64,000 nt of DNA from Granulicella rosea (GCF_900188085.1 NZ_FZOU01000010.1:1-64000); one strand, 5' to 3'; positions 1-8,540 are shown, counted from the first letter of the stretch. The notes: a model not told the origin generated them from the sequence alone. Made by a program: numbers and translations.

Positions 1-1520
1 AAGGTCGCGCTATTCAGCGTGCTTGCATTCATCGCCGTGCTGAAGGTGGCGCTGACGGGCTGTGTGAGCAGCACTCCGGTCGCACCGTTCGCCGGGACGG
101 TTGAGATCACCGTTGGCGGCGCAGGTGAGGCAGCAGTGGTAAAGCTCCAGGTATAGGCGCTTGCCAGCGGTGTGCCGGCGGCGTTCTGCGCTCCTGTCGT
201 GATGGTCGCGATATAGGTCGTCCCATACGCGAGATTCGCGGTAGGGGTAAAGGTTGCGGTGTTGGTCGCGGCTACATAGGTGACCGTGCCGCCGACAGCG
301 GTTCCACCGGGAGACTTCAGCACGTATGTCCCGCCATTGATCGTCGCTGCGTTCATCGTCGTGCTGAACGTAGCGCTGATGGCCTGCGTGAGCAGCACTC
401 CAGTCGCACCGTTCGCCGGGACGGTCGAGATCACCGTCGGCGGCGCAGGTGAGGCCGCAGTGGTGAAGCTCCAGGAATAGGCGCTTGCCAGCGGCGTGCC
501 GGCTACGTTCTGCGCGCCTGTCGTGATGGTCGCGATATAGGTTGTCCCGTACGCGAGATTCGCGGCTGGAGTGAAGGTTGCGGTGTTGGTTGCTGCTGCA
601 TAGGTGACCGTTCCGCCGACAGCCGTTCCGCCAGGAGACTGCAGAGCAAACGTTGCGCCATTGATCGTCGCTGCATTCATCGCCGTGCTGAAGGTGGCGC
701 TTACTGCCTGTCCTACCGCGACACTGGTTGCGCCATTCGCCGGAACGGTCGAGATCACCGTGGGAGGCGTCAGCGGTGGAACCGTGGTGAAGGTCCATGT
801 GTACGTGGCAGCGAGCGATGTGCCGGCGGTGTTTTGCGCACCGGTCGAGATTGTTGCCACAAGAGTCGTCGAGTTAGGCAGAGCAACCGAAGGCGCGAAT
901 GTGGCGATATTGCCCGTAGCCGAATATGTCACTGCACCGGCAATCGGTACGCCTGCCGCCGTCACGGTGAAGGTCGAGGTATTGATCGTCGCTGCATTCA
1001 TCGCCGTGCTGAAGGTCGCGGTTAACAACTGGCTTACCGGCACATTCGTCGCTCCGTTGACCGGTACGGTCGAGATCACGGTGGGAGGCGTCGGTGCGGG
1101 AGCCGTCGTGAAGGTCCAGAGATAGTTCACAGCCAGAGAGTTGGCAGGCGATGCCGTGTCCTGCGCGCCGGTGGTGATCGTCGCCAGATACGTGGTGTTG
1201 AGCGCAAGCGCGCTTGCCGGAGTAAACGTGGCGGTGTTGTTGCCTGCTGTGTAGCTCACCACGCCGGCGATCGAGGCGCCGCCGGGGCCGGACAGCAGAA
1301 ACGTGGCTGCGTTGAGTGTGGACGCAGTCATGGGCTTGCTGAAGGTAGCCGTGATGGGCGGTGTCAGCGAGACGCCGGTGGCTCCCTGCGCAGGTGTGGT
1401 GGAGGTGACAACAGGCCGAACCGTGTCGGCGATATTGGCCGTCTCGACACCGCACCCGGCGAGTATGCCTGCTATTAGCAGCGCCATGAAGACGGTAAAA
1501 CCATTGATGTGCTTGCCCAT
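1..1520 (-). CDS. Ig-like (SbsA/Big_5-type) repeat lipoprotein, C-terminus cut by window edge
   Basis: The protein is exported and probably lipid-anchored. Read from 1520 leftward it begins MGKHINGFTVFMALL and reaches a lipobox-like LAGC near residue 23. After that come repeated modules of about 108 residues, each opening with a phrase such as PPTVISTVPANGATGV and containing ATFSTAMNAATIN and TFTPA.LAYGTTY.ATITTGAQ. These phrases are typical of SbsA-type bacterial Ig-like domains found in surface adhesins and S-layer-like proteins. The start is supported by AAAGGA about 7 nt upstream. The reading frame is open to position 1, so at least 506 residues are present and the true end lies outside the window. 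The role is probably structural or adhesive, but no catalytic domain is visible in the part seen. The neighbouring Crp/Fnr gene lies 234 bp upstream on the same strand with its own start. Confidence 0.8.
   Translation of the reverse strand, partial: MGKHINGFTVFMALLIAGILAGCGVETANIADTVRPVVTSTTPAQGATGVSLTPPITATFSKPMTASTLNAATFLLSGPGGASIAGVVSYTAGNNTATFTPASALALNTTYLATITTGAQDTASPANSLAVNYLWTFTTAPAPTPPTVISTVPVNGATNVPVSQLLTATFSTAMNAATINTSTFTVTAAGVPIAGAVTYSATGNIATFAPSVALPNSTTLVATISTGAQNTAGTSLAATYTWTFTTVPPLTPPTVISTVPANGATSVAVGQAVSATFSTAMNAATINGATFALQSPGGTAVGGTVTYAAATNTATFTPAANLAYGTTYIATITTGAQNVAGTPLASAYSWSFTTAASPAPPTVISTVPANGATGVLLTQAISATFSTTMNAATINGGTYVLKSPGGTAVGGTVTYVAATNTATFTPTANLAYGTTYIATITTGAQNAAGTPLASAYTWSFTTAASPAPPTVISTVPANGATGVLLTQPVSATFSTAMNASTLNSAT
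37..1335 (-). repeat. Tandem in-frame repeats of about 324 bp inside the Ig-like lipoprotein gene
   Basis: Equivalent points of successive units lie at 37, 361, 685, 1006 and 1336, giving periods of 324, 324, 321 and 330 bp. All are multiples of three. The units nearest the left edge (37-360 and 361-684) are almost identical at DNA level, while the units nearer the start codon have diverged. This points to recent intragenic duplication. Confidence 0.85.
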
Positions 1521-1754
1521 TTTGCTGTCCTTTAGGTGCCGGATCGCCATCTCGGCGCGAGATTCTGGGCTCGATCGATGGCTTCCGTGTATTGCACCGA
1601 CCCTAGCAGCAGCAGGGCAGGACAAATTGTCTAGTATTGCTCACATCTCCGCTTTCGTTGTAGGCAACAGTTAACGTTGCCCCGCTGCACAAATCGGCGT
1701 TCGCCGAGAGCGAATGCATCTGGCGTCCGGTTGAAGCGCAGGCTTGAAAGAAGG

Positions 1755-2411
1755 TTAGTTACTTTGAAGAACGGCGCTTAGCGTATGGAATACGCGGATC
1801 TGACCGCTGTACGTGATGAAGCCCAGCTTGCGAAACCGGTTCAGGAAGAAGCTCACGCGGGAGCGCGTCGTGCCGACCATCTCCGCGAGCGCCTCCTGCG
1901 TGATCTTTGGGATCAGGGTGCTGACGCTGCGGCGCAACCCGTCCCTCGCCATGATGAGCAGGATCCGCGCCAGCCACTTTTCACTGGAGTTGAAGAACTG
2001 GTCTACGACCGCCGCCTGTGCACGCACCCCGCGCAGCAACAGGGAGTTCATGAAGATGACGGCGAGCTTCGGTTCTTCCCGGATGGCGCGCAGCATATCG
2101 AGCCGCTGAATCCGGAGTACTGTACAACTGAGCACGGCAATGGCGCTCGCAGCGCGCACGCCGGGGAAGGCGGGAAGATAATCCTCGCCAAGGAACTCGC
2201 CTGTGTTGATGTTCATCACTGAGGCCTCCTTGCCGTCCACCGAAGTCACAGCCAGTCTCGCCATGCCGTTGACCAGATAGAAGAGGGAGTCGGCGGGATC
2301 GCCCTGGATGTAGATCCGTTGCCGGGGCGCAACGATCTGAACCGCGCGATGAAGCCCAAACGCAGCGACGATGTCGGTCGTCGCGATGCTGCCCACCTGT
2401 GTTTGCTCCAT
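1755..2411 (-). CDS. Crp/Fnr-family transcriptional regulator
   Basis: This 218-residue cytoplasmic DNA-binding regulator has a cyclic-nucleotide-binding-like beta-barrel at about residues 20-115 (IYIQGDPADSLFYLVNGMARL, then NTGEFLGE). A long dimerisation helix follows, then a Crp-type winged helix at about 145-215 with recognition-helix text EMVGTTRSRVSFFLNRFRKLG. The length matches the family. The cAMP-contacting Arg-Ser pair of CRP is not evident, and there is no N-terminal Cys cluster for an Fnr-type Fe-S cluster, so the effector is unknown. It is transcribed away from the GGDEF-EAL gene, with 291 bp between the two start codons, so control of that neighbour is plausible but is only inferred from position. 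Confidence 0.85.
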   Translation of the reverse strand: MEQTQVGSIATTDIVAAFGLHRAVQIVAPRQRIYIQGDPADSLFYLVNGMARLAVTSVDGKEASVMNINTGEFLGEDYLPAFPGVRAASAIAVLSCTVLRIQRLDMLRAIREEPKLAVIFMNSLLLRGVRAQAAVVDQFFNSSEKWLARILLIMARDGLRRSVSTLIPKITQEALAEMVGTTRSRVSFFLNRFRKLGFITYSGQIRVFHTLSAVLQSN

Positions 2412-2702
2412 AGGATCTCCGTGACTTTCCTGAGATAACGCTTACTCCGCCATGGGTACGACGTTTGTTTATCTTCCAACCGACCTCGAAAGTCAAGGTT
2501 AAGTTTATGAGTTTCAGCGGTTTAGTGGGAGGGGGTTATCACTTGCCACCAACGTCTCCGTGCATGCAACTAAAGTGCGGAAGAAATGTGCAATTCTATA
2601 CACTCTTCCTTCGCCCTGGGCGCGTACTGTTCTCGAAGATTCGCAGTCTTCTCTTGGTTTCGCTCATTTCGCGGATGCCGAGTTCCGTACGTCGAGAGGC
2701 AC

Positions 2703-5240
2703 ATGCAGAAAATCAGATCGCTCGTCCCCCGCTCCCTATCCGCCGCTCCAGGCCTTGGCTTTGTCGTTTCGCCGAACGCCATCCTCGATCCTGGCAGCCA
2801 GGCCGATCTGGAAGCCGTTACGTCTCTGGCTCGATCCTTCTTTCGGACGGAACGCTGCTTCCTGACGCTGACGCGCGAATTCGCGAAACGCCTGCTGGGA
2901 TCGCAGTGGCGTCGGGCCCAGATCCCGGCGTGGGCCAACGAAGAGGGCATCGAAGAAGAGCTCTGTCTCGATACACGCGCCGATGCCGCTACGCCTTTCT
3001 TTTTCAAGCAAGCTGGGTCATCGAGACCGGAATTTTTCGCCCGCACCGCTCTCATTGGCGCATCGGGCGCGAGGTTGGGAAGCATCTGCATCGCGGACGA
3101 CACCGCGAAGGAGGACTTCACCAGCCGAGAGAAAGAAGCGCTCCGGAACTTTGCGGGATTGACCGTGCAGATCATTGAGCAAAGGCTTGGCGCTTACGAA
3201 AGAATGCGGGCGGCCGACGAGGCTCTGCGCACCGCGAATCGCGTTCGGATGCTGCTGGAGGCCACCACGGATTGCGTCTTCGTGCTGGGCGCCGATTGGG
3301 TGTTTACCTTCATCAACAAAAGCGCGATCGAGATGATCGCCCAGGGTCGCGATCTGATCGGATCGAACTTCTGGGACTCTTTTCCCACCGTTCTGGGGTC
3401 GGAGGTGGAGGAGCACTACCGCCGCGCCATACGAGACAGCGTAGCCGTCTCCTTCGAAGCGTTCTATCCCGGCGCCGCTGCCTTGTTCGAGGTCAACATC
3501 CAGCCGAGCGGCGACGGGCTTGCCGTCTTCTTTCGCAACATCACGGAGCAGCGCGCCATCCGGATGGAGTTGCAGCGTATCGAAGCCCGCTATCGCCTCG
3601 CCACGCTGGCTGCCGTCGATGGCATCTGGGATTGGGATCATGCCACGGGGCAGACGTACTTCTCCGCGCGCTGGCAGGAGATCGTAGGCCTTCCGCCAGT
3701 GGAGATTGTGGCGGACATCTCCCACTGGTTAGACCGCCTGCATCCAAACGATCTGCTGAGTGCGCGCGACATCTACAACGCGCTCAATCCCCAGATCACC
3801 TCCGAATTTACGCGTGAGTACCGCATACGTCATGAGAATGGCGACTGGCGATGGATCCTGAGTCGCGGCACCGTCGTTCGCGATCCTTCGGGCCGGTCTC
3901 TGCGCACGGTCGGCTCGAATCGCGATATCACTCACGAACGTTCACGCGATCCGCTATCGTCGCTTCATAACCGCGGCTCGCTGCTGGAGGAACTGGAACG
4001 GAGAATTGAGGATACGGCAGGAGATGGAAAGACCTTCGCACTCCTGCTCTTCGACATCGATGGCTTCCAACAGGTCAACGATCGTTTCGGCGAGGGTCAT
4101 GGAGACCTGGTTCTGATCGAGATTGCGGCCCGCTTGGAATCCACCGTCAAGGACGTTCGTCACAGCCTGGTAGCGCGTGTGAGCGGCGACGAATTTGCCG
4201 TGGTCCTGGGTGGCGTCACGGAGGTGGAGGACGCCATCACCTACGCCCAATGTCTGCATACCATGCTGGCCGAGATCCCATGCGACAAGGAATTGTTGTC
4301 CATTTCGATTTCGATCGGCATCGCCATGGGAGACGAAGGGCATGAGGATCCGGGAAAATTGCTGGAGAATGCGGGAATTGCCATGCACCAGGCAAAGAAT
4401 ATGGGGGCGGATGCAACGCTCGTCTTCGGCGCGCAGATGCGCAGGGAACGGTTGAAACGAGTGCAACTGGAGGCAGACCTGCGCCATGCGATCGCCCGGC
4501 AACAGCTCGTCCTGCACTACCAGTCAAAGGTCTGTCTCGATACAGGAAAGGTCATGGGATATGAGGCCCTGGTCCGCTGGATGCATCCGGTACGAGGCAT
4601 GATTCCGCCGATGGAGTTTATCCCCTACGCTGAAGAGTGTGGGCTCATTATTGCGATCGGCGAGTGGACGCTTCATGAAGCTCTCCGCCAACTCATGGAG
4701 TGGCGCACCTCGGGTTTTGTAACGCCGGATGTAACGATTGCGGTCAATCTTTCGACCCGGCAGTTCAATGATGTCGCTCTCGCCGACAAGGTCGCGAATG
4801 CCCTCAGCCTGCAGCAGGCGCCAGCATCGTGCCTTACGCTTGAAGTGACGGAGAGCGCGATGATAGGCGACCTCGCCCATGCGAAGAATGTGCTGGATGG
4901 ACTACGCGCCATCGGCATCAGCCTCGACCTCGATGACTTCGGAACCGGCTATTCTTCTTTGAGTTACCTGCATCGTCTACCGTTTCAAGCGCTGAAGATC
5001 GACCGATCCTTTACGCGTCATCTGGAGCAATCCCACGAAAGCAGGGCTATCGCGCGTTCGATCTTGCAACTGGGCAAGTCGCTCAATCTGGCGGTGATTG
5101 CGGAGGGCATTGAAAATGAAGCCCAGCGCGTATGGCTCGTACGCCTCGGCTGTCGACTGGGTCAGGGATTTTTGTACTCTAAACCGCTATCTGCGGCGGC
5201 GTTGAAGATCGCCGGGCTGGACGACGTGCGAAGCGCATGA
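2703..5240 (+). CDS. GAF-PAS-PAS-GGDEF-EAL cyclic-di-GMP signalling protein
   Basis: A predicted cytoplasmic sensor of 845 residues that makes and/or breaks cyclic-di-GMP. Order: GAF at about 20-155, two PAS domains at about 185-420 (the second ending in a PAC-like YRIRHENGDWRWILSRG), GGDEF at about 425-585, EAL at about 590-840. The GGDEF signature reads SGDEF at residues 494-498, a variant compatible with activity in some diguanylate cyclases. The EAL half looks intact: EAL at 621-623, then VNLSTRQF, LEVTESAM, DLDDFGTGYSS, LKIDRSF, AEGIEN and GQGF supply the usual metal and catalytic residues, so phosphodiesterase activity is likely. No membrane segment was seen. The start at 2703 is preferred over in-frame 2586 because GAGAGG sits 5 nt before it and the upstream 39 residues look non-protein-like. 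Confidence 0.9.
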   Translation: MQKIRSLVPRSLSAAPGLGFVVSPNAILDPGSQADLEAVTSLARSFFRTERCFLTLTREFAKRLLGSQWRRAQIPAWANEEGIEEELCLDTRADAATPFFFKQAGSSRPEFFARTALIGASGARLGSICIADDTAKEDFTSREKEALRNFAGLTVQIIEQRLGAYERMRAADEALRTANRVRMLLEATTDCVFVLGADWVFTFINKSAIEMIAQGRDLIGSNFWDSFPTVLGSEVEEHYRRAIRDSVAVSFEAFYPGAAALFEVNIQPSGDGLAVFFRNITEQRAIRMELQRIEARYRLATLAAVDGIWDWDHATGQTYFSARWQEIVGLPPVEIVADISHWLDRLHPNDLLSARDIYNALNPQITSEFTREYRIRHENGDWRWILSRGTVVRDPSGRSLRTVGSNRDITHERSRDPLSSLHNRGSLLEELERRIEDTAGDGKTFALLLFDIDGFQQVNDRFGEGHGDLVLIEIAARLESTVKDVRHSLVARVSGDEFAVVLGGVTEVEDAITYAQCLHTMLAEIPCDKELLSISISIGIAMGDEGHEDPGKLLENAGIAMHQAKNMGADATLVFGAQMRRERLKRVQLEADLRHAIARQQLVLHYQSKVCLDTGKVMGYEALVRWMHPVRGMIPPMEFIPYAEECGLIIAIGEWTLHEALRQLMEWRTSGFVTPDVTIAVNLSTRQFNDVALADKVANALSLQQAPASCLTLEVTESAMIGDLAHAKNVLDGLRAIGISLDLDDFGTGYSSLSYLHRLPFQALKIDRSFTRHLEQSHESRAIARSILQLGKSLNLAVIAEGIENEAQRVWLVRLGCRLGQGFLYSKPLSAAALKIAGLDDVRSA

Positions 5241-5296
5241 GGCCGGATGTCTGAAGCAAACATGGTGTACATCGTGACAATGTAACGATCCGCCCC

Positions 5297-5386
5297 GCGA
5301 ATGGCGCGTTCATTACCGGAAGCTACTTTCTGATGGATGGCGGCGTAGCTGCCGCATACTGGTTTGGAGACCTCGCTCCACAGTGA
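5297..5386 (+). pseudogene. C-terminal remnant of a short-chain dehydrogenase/reductase gene
   Basis: One frame reads NGAFITGSYFLMDGG, then VAAAYWFGDLAPQ and a stop at 5384-5386. This is the characteristic last strand and tail of classical SDR enzymes (ITG..x.MDGG). An in-frame stop lies at 5252-5254, and no Rossmann motif or YxxxK is found upstream, because the GGDEF-EAL gene occupies that space. The fragment is therefore only about 30 codons of a former gene. It suggests a past deletion or insertion between the c-di-GMP gene and the LacI gene. Confidence 0.7.
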
Positions 5387-5406
5387 AGACGGTGCGCCTG
5401 GAATAA

Positions 5407-5441
5407 CGACGCTTGGGCTATATCGTGGACGGAAAGCGTCG
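5407..5441 (-). terminator. Hairpin just downstream of the LacI-type regulator
   Basis: An 8-bp perfect inverted repeat (5407-5414 CGACGCTT with 5434-5441 AAGCGTCG, 19-nt loop) starts 3 nt beyond the regulator's stop codon. The T-run is weak on the minus strand (TTATTCC), so it is only a candidate terminator or 3'-end stabiliser. Confidence 0.35.
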
Positions 5442-5443
5442 CC

Positions 5444-6436
5444 TCAGACACAGCCACAGGACTTGCGGCAAATGAGATCTCCGGGAAGGAGAATTGTCTG
5501 TCGCGCCGCATCCATTTCTCCGTCGATTCGGCTGAACAGGAGACTCATCGCATATCGCACCATACTTTCGATCGGCTGGCGGATGACGGTCAGCGGCGGA
5601 TCGATCAGCGAGGCGAAGCCGAAGTCGTCAAAGCCGATAAGTGGTACAGCATCCGCAGGCTTCATGCCGAGTTCGCTGAAGGTCGTAAAGATGGTCAGCG
5701 TCGCAAAGTCGCTAAGCGAAAGAATGGCGGCTGGTCGATTCCTGCTTCGAATGGCGGCGGCCAGGACGAATTTTAGCTGCTCATAGTCGGGCGCAGTGAT
5801 CAGTTGCGGCGCAAGCTGATGGGCCGCCAGCGCCTCAATGTACCCGGCGATCCGTTCCTTGAAGCTGTAGATCTCAGGTTTCGCTGTGACGCAGGTGACA
5901 TTGGCATATCCGTGCCGCAGCAGGTGCTCCGTTGCGACTCGACCGGCCTCTCGATTGCGCAGAAGGACGGCGTCGACCTCATCCGAAAAGAAGCTATCGA
6001 AGGCCACGACGGGAACGGAATGGATCGCCGACTCGATATCCTGCCGCGTTGTTCTGGCCGTTGCCGCGATCAGTACACCATCGACGCGATAACGCCGCAA
6101 TGTTGCCAGATGTTCCGCTTGCTGGTGGAGCGAATCCTGGTGAGTGAGCAGAATGACGGCGCATCCTCGTTTTCTCGCTTCTTCTTCGATCGTCTGCACC
6201 GACTGGCTGAAGAAGACATTGGAGACCTTTGGCAGTATGACGCCAATGGTCCGGCTTCGTCCCACTCGCAGGGCTCGCGCAGTCTGGTCCGGTTCATACC
6301 GTAGCGTTTCGACAGCCTGTGCGACGCGCCGGGCGATCTCCGGCTTGACCTTCACCCCGCGCAGAAAACGCGATACCGTGGAGGGCCCCACATTCGCCAT
6401 TCGAGCCACATCGATTACGGTAGAGCGTTTTTTCAT
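5444..6436 (-). CDS. LacI-family transcriptional regulator
   Basis: This 330-residue repressor-type regulator has an N-terminal LacI helix-turn-helix (residues 4-25, STVIDVARMANVGPSTVSRFL) and a hinge helix near 52-62 (QTARALRVGRS). A periplasmic-binding-like effector domain follows (TIGVILPKVSNVFFSQ, VDGVLIA, VVAFDSFF, PLIGFDDFGFASLIDPPLTVIRQP). The length and domain order are those of the full family. The C-terminus is Cys-rich (CRKSCGCV), as in a subset of LacI regulators. It is divergent from the MFS gene and stands at the head of the pectin locus. The effector is probably a sugar or uronate derived from pectin, but that is inference. Its own promoter region lacks the TGGCAACG-type palindrome found before the pectinase genes, so the link between this protein and those sites is unproven. 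Confidence 0.9.
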   Translation of the reverse strand: MKKRSTVIDVARMANVGPSTVSRFLRGVKVKPEIARRVAQAVETLRYEPDQTARALRVGRSRTIGVILPKVSNVFFSQSVQTIEEEARKRGCAVILLTHQDSLHQQAEHLATLRRYRVDGVLIAATARTTRQDIESAIHSVPVVAFDSFFSDEVDAVLLRNREAGRVATEHLLRHGYANVTCVTAKPEIYSFKERIAGYIEALAAHQLAPQLITAPDYEQLKFVLAAAIRSRNRPAAILSLSDFATLTIFTTFSELGMKPADAVPLIGFDDFGFASLIDPPLTVIRQPIESMVRYAMSLLFSRIDGEMDAARQTILLPGDLICRKSCGCV

Positions 6437-6497
6437 ACGGAGATCATCCTCTAGGATCGCAGATAGCAGTTTACGTCAGTCGGAAACATCGGTAGCT

Positions 6498-6511
6498 GAA
6501 GCGAGCGCTTC
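6498..6511. promoter_or_regulatory. Inverted repeat between the divergent LacI and MFS genes
   Basis: GAAGCG-AG-CGCTTC is a 6-bp-arm inverted repeat in the 150-bp divergent promoter region. Its sequence resembles generic LacI-family operators (AAGCGCTT core), but with a two-base centre. It is a candidate autoregulatory site only. Confidence 0.35.
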
Positions 6512-6586
6512 TGGACTGTTATGCGGAATACTTCGCCAAGGCCCGCTCAGTTAGCTGAACAGCAGGCGCTGTGGGAAGGCACTCTC

Positions 6587-7843
6587 ATGGAAACCCAATC
6601 CGCACGGTTTACGGTTTTGCTTGGGTCGATCGCGGCTCTCACCTCATTGTCGATCGATATGACGCTTCCAGCAGCCCCTGCGATCGAACATAGTCTCGGC
6701 ATCGCCGCAGGCCGTGCCGGACTCATCATGAGCGTCTTCCTCGCCGGTTATGCTGTGACACCGCTGATTGGCGGCCCTCTTGCCGATAGATTCGGACGAA
6801 GACCCGTGTTGCTGACATCGCTGCTGCTTTTCGCCGCTTCCACGATAGCGTGCGCGGCGTCGCGCAGCTTCACGATGCTGCTGGCCTTCCGTTTCGCTCA
6901 GGGTTGCGCATCAGGAGTTGCCACAACATTGCCGTTGGCCATCGTCCGCGACCTGCTGCAGGGCAGCGAGGCGCGTCGGCGTATATCGGAGATCGCGACG
7001 AGCAACAGTCTGATGCCTATTGTGGCGCCGATCTTCGGCAACGGCATCATGATACTCGGCAGTTGGAGGATTCTCTTCAATATGCAGGCCACGTTTGCCG
7101 TCGCGATGATCGCCATGCTGCTACTCGACTTTCAGGAATCGCTTCCACCGGCACGCCGACAACGCCTGCATCCGGCGCAGGTGCTGCGGAGTTACGGACT
7201 CCTGATGAGAAACCGCAACTTTGTCGGCTACTCGCTGATATATGCGTTCAACTTCGTATGCATCTTCTCCTTCATCTCCTCATCGCCTCTGATCCTCATG
7301 CAGCGAATGGCGGTCCAGCGTTCTGTCTACTCTTTGTTCTTCACGTTGATTGCGGGAGGAACGATCCTGGGCTCTCTCACGAGCGGAATTCTCAGCCGCT
7401 GCCAACGGCCACCCGGCCAGATGATATCGCTCGGGCTCTGGATAAGTTTTCTAGCTTCGCTGGCGGCCGCCGCACTGCAGGGCATGAGACTCCATCAACC
7501 GGCAGCGATTGTGGCGCCAGCCTTTCTCACCCTCTTCGGCGCGGGCCTTTCCGGCCCGTCCGTTATGCTGGAGGCGCTGGAACCGGTACCGAATCTGGCG
7601 GGCGCGGGTTCGGGCGCTCTCCGTTCCATCCTGATGATCTTCGGATCGGGTTCGAGCGGCTTATTGGCGGCCTACTGCGCACGTAAGCCCGAACATAGCG
7701 AGGTCGCCGCAACCCTCGCCATGTCCGGCGCGGGGCTGGCTTCCCTGGTGATCTATCTGGGCCTTCTTCGCGGAGGCCGCTCTTCTGGACGTGCGGCCGA
7801 GGGGCAAAAGCAGGCTACCTGGAAAGAGCAAGCGCCGAGTTGA
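6587..7843 (+). CDS. MFS transporter, Bcr/CflA-like (DHA1) type
   Basis: An inner-membrane transporter of 418 residues with about 12 hydrophobic helices. MFS motif A is clear near residues 60-75 (GGPLADRFGRRPVLLTS), and the early helix text SIDMTLPAAPAIEHSLG followed by AGLIMSVFLAGYA is typical of Bcr/CflA-like drug/H+ antiporters. The start at 6587 is chosen because GGGAAGG lies 8 nt upstream; an in-frame ATG at 6521 would add 22 polar residues without a ribosome site. It sits between the LacI gene and the pectinase genes, so it may instead export or import a pectin-derived sugar acid. The sequence alone cannot separate these possibilities. Confidence 0.8.
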   Translation: METQSARFTVLLGSIAALTSLSIDMTLPAAPAIEHSLGIAAGRAGLIMSVFLAGYAVTPLIGGPLADRFGRRPVLLTSLLLFAASTIACAASRSFTMLLAFRFAQGCASGVATTLPLAIVRDLLQGSEARRRISEIATSNSLMPIVAPIFGNGIMILGSWRILFNMQATFAVAMIAMLLLDFQESLPPARRQRLHPAQVLRSYGLLMRNRNFVGYSLIYAFNFVCIFSFISSSPLILMQRMAVQRSVYSLFFTLIAGGTILGSLTSGILSRCQRPPGQMISLGLWISFLASLAAAALQGMRLHQPAAIVAPAFLTLFGAGLSGPSVMLEALEPVPNLAGAGSGALRSILMIFGSGSSGLLAAYCARKPEHSEVAATLAMSGAGLASLVIYLGLLRGGRSSGRAAEGQKQATWKEQAPS

Positions 7844-7877
7844 CAAGGGTTATCGTCGCTCGCTAAATTGTCGATAC

Positions 7878-7891
7878 TGGCAACGTTGCCA
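7878..7891. promoter_or_regulatory. Perfect 14-bp palindrome, candidate LacI-type operator (site 1)
   Basis: TGGCAACGTTGCCA is perfectly self-complementary with a central CG, the geometry favoured by LacI-family proteins. It lies 34 bp after the MFS stop and 78 bp before the ATG of the small gene at 7969. Four close variants occur at 8332, 8485, 14828 and 14970. Confidence 0.7.
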
Positions 7892-7968
7892 AAATTTTGG
7901 TTTGTTCTCATCAACTGTAGGTCGTAGCAGGGCTACGAAGGGTCAGGACGGTGGAAGGAGCGACACCG

Positions 7969-8196
7969 ATGGCGAAGCCGTTGCATCCAAAAAGCCGGGA
8001 ATGGTTTCTCGAACGCGTCCACTGCACACGGCTTTGGGAAGAGTGGATAAAGTTTCCCGCGAATGCCAGCCTTCAGGCCAATTTGGTCGAATCTTTTGAG
8101 AAGCTCGGACTTATCAGGCTTGCTGACTCATCGTCGGCGGCCAGCACAGCCGCTCACCAAGAGGCGAGGGAGAACGGCGATGGACTGGCTCGCTGA
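7969..8196 (+). CDS. Small 75-residue protein of unknown function
   Basis: I do not recognise this protein. It begins MAKPLHPKSREWFLERVHCT, is hydrophilic and probably helical, contains several Trp/Phe/Leu residues (LWEEWIKF, LVESFEKLGL), and has no signal peptide or membrane segment. It is probably real, because AAGGAG stands 8 nt before the ATG at 7969 and the amino acid composition looks natural through about residue 55, becoming Ser/Ala/Glu-rich at the tail. A GTG at 7951 in the same frame overlaps the ribosome site and is less likely. It follows a perfect operator-like palindrome at 7878 and precedes the GH28 gene by 344 bp. It may be a small accessory or regulatory protein of the pectin locus. 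Confidence 0.55.
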   Translation: MAKPLHPKSREWFLERVHCTRLWEEWIKFPANASLQANLVESFEKLGLIRLADSSSAASTAAHQEARENGDGLAR

Positions 8197-8331
8197 ACCC
8201 ACGAGCAGGCGCCCGGGCATGGTCGACGAGTGCTCTTCGGGCAGAATTTCCGATCCGTGGACAAGAACTGAGGTACGAGCCGGCAGCCAGGTAAATTGCG
8301 GTTGGAATACTGACCGACTAGCCGGGTATTT

Positions 8332-8345
8332 TGGCAACGTGGCCA
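8332..8345. promoter_or_regulatory. Candidate LacI-type operator (site 2)
   Basis: TGGCAACGTGGCCA differs from the perfect palindrome at 7878 by one base. It lies 209 bp before the GH28 start, in the 344-bp gene-free stretch 8197-8540. Apart from this site and the next, nothing recognisable was seen in that stretch. Confidence 0.6.
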
Positions 8346-8484
8346 GAATATTCCTTGCTTCCGGATATAGCCACGGGAGTAAAGCAGGCCAAGCAGAATG
8401 CAGCATTTCGTGTAGATCGCTCTGCCTTCGAGGACGTTGAGAGATGTCTTCGGTTGACCGCCATGCAATCGAATCCGTATATTA

Positions 8485-8498
8485 TGGCAACGATGCCG
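8485..8498. promoter_or_regulatory. Candidate LacI-type operator (site 3)
   Basis: TGGCAACGATGCCG lies 42 bp before the GH28 start codon, where bound repressor would block transcription. It is identical to the site at 14828. Sites 2 and 3 are 153 bp apart. Confidence 0.6.
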
Positions 8499-8540
8499 AA
8501 GGCGCACGCTTTTGTATTGCCTTCACGGAAGAGGATCGCA

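Noticed and set aside
37..1335. Regular repeats that might suggest CRISPR
   Set aside because: Units are about 324 bp, in frame, and encode Ig-like domains; no short repeat/spacer pattern or cas gene.
8331..8540. N-terminal extension of the GH28 gene to a TTG at 8331
   Set aside because: It would translate through two operator-like sites and place 70 residues before an otherwise clean signal peptide with its own ribosome site.
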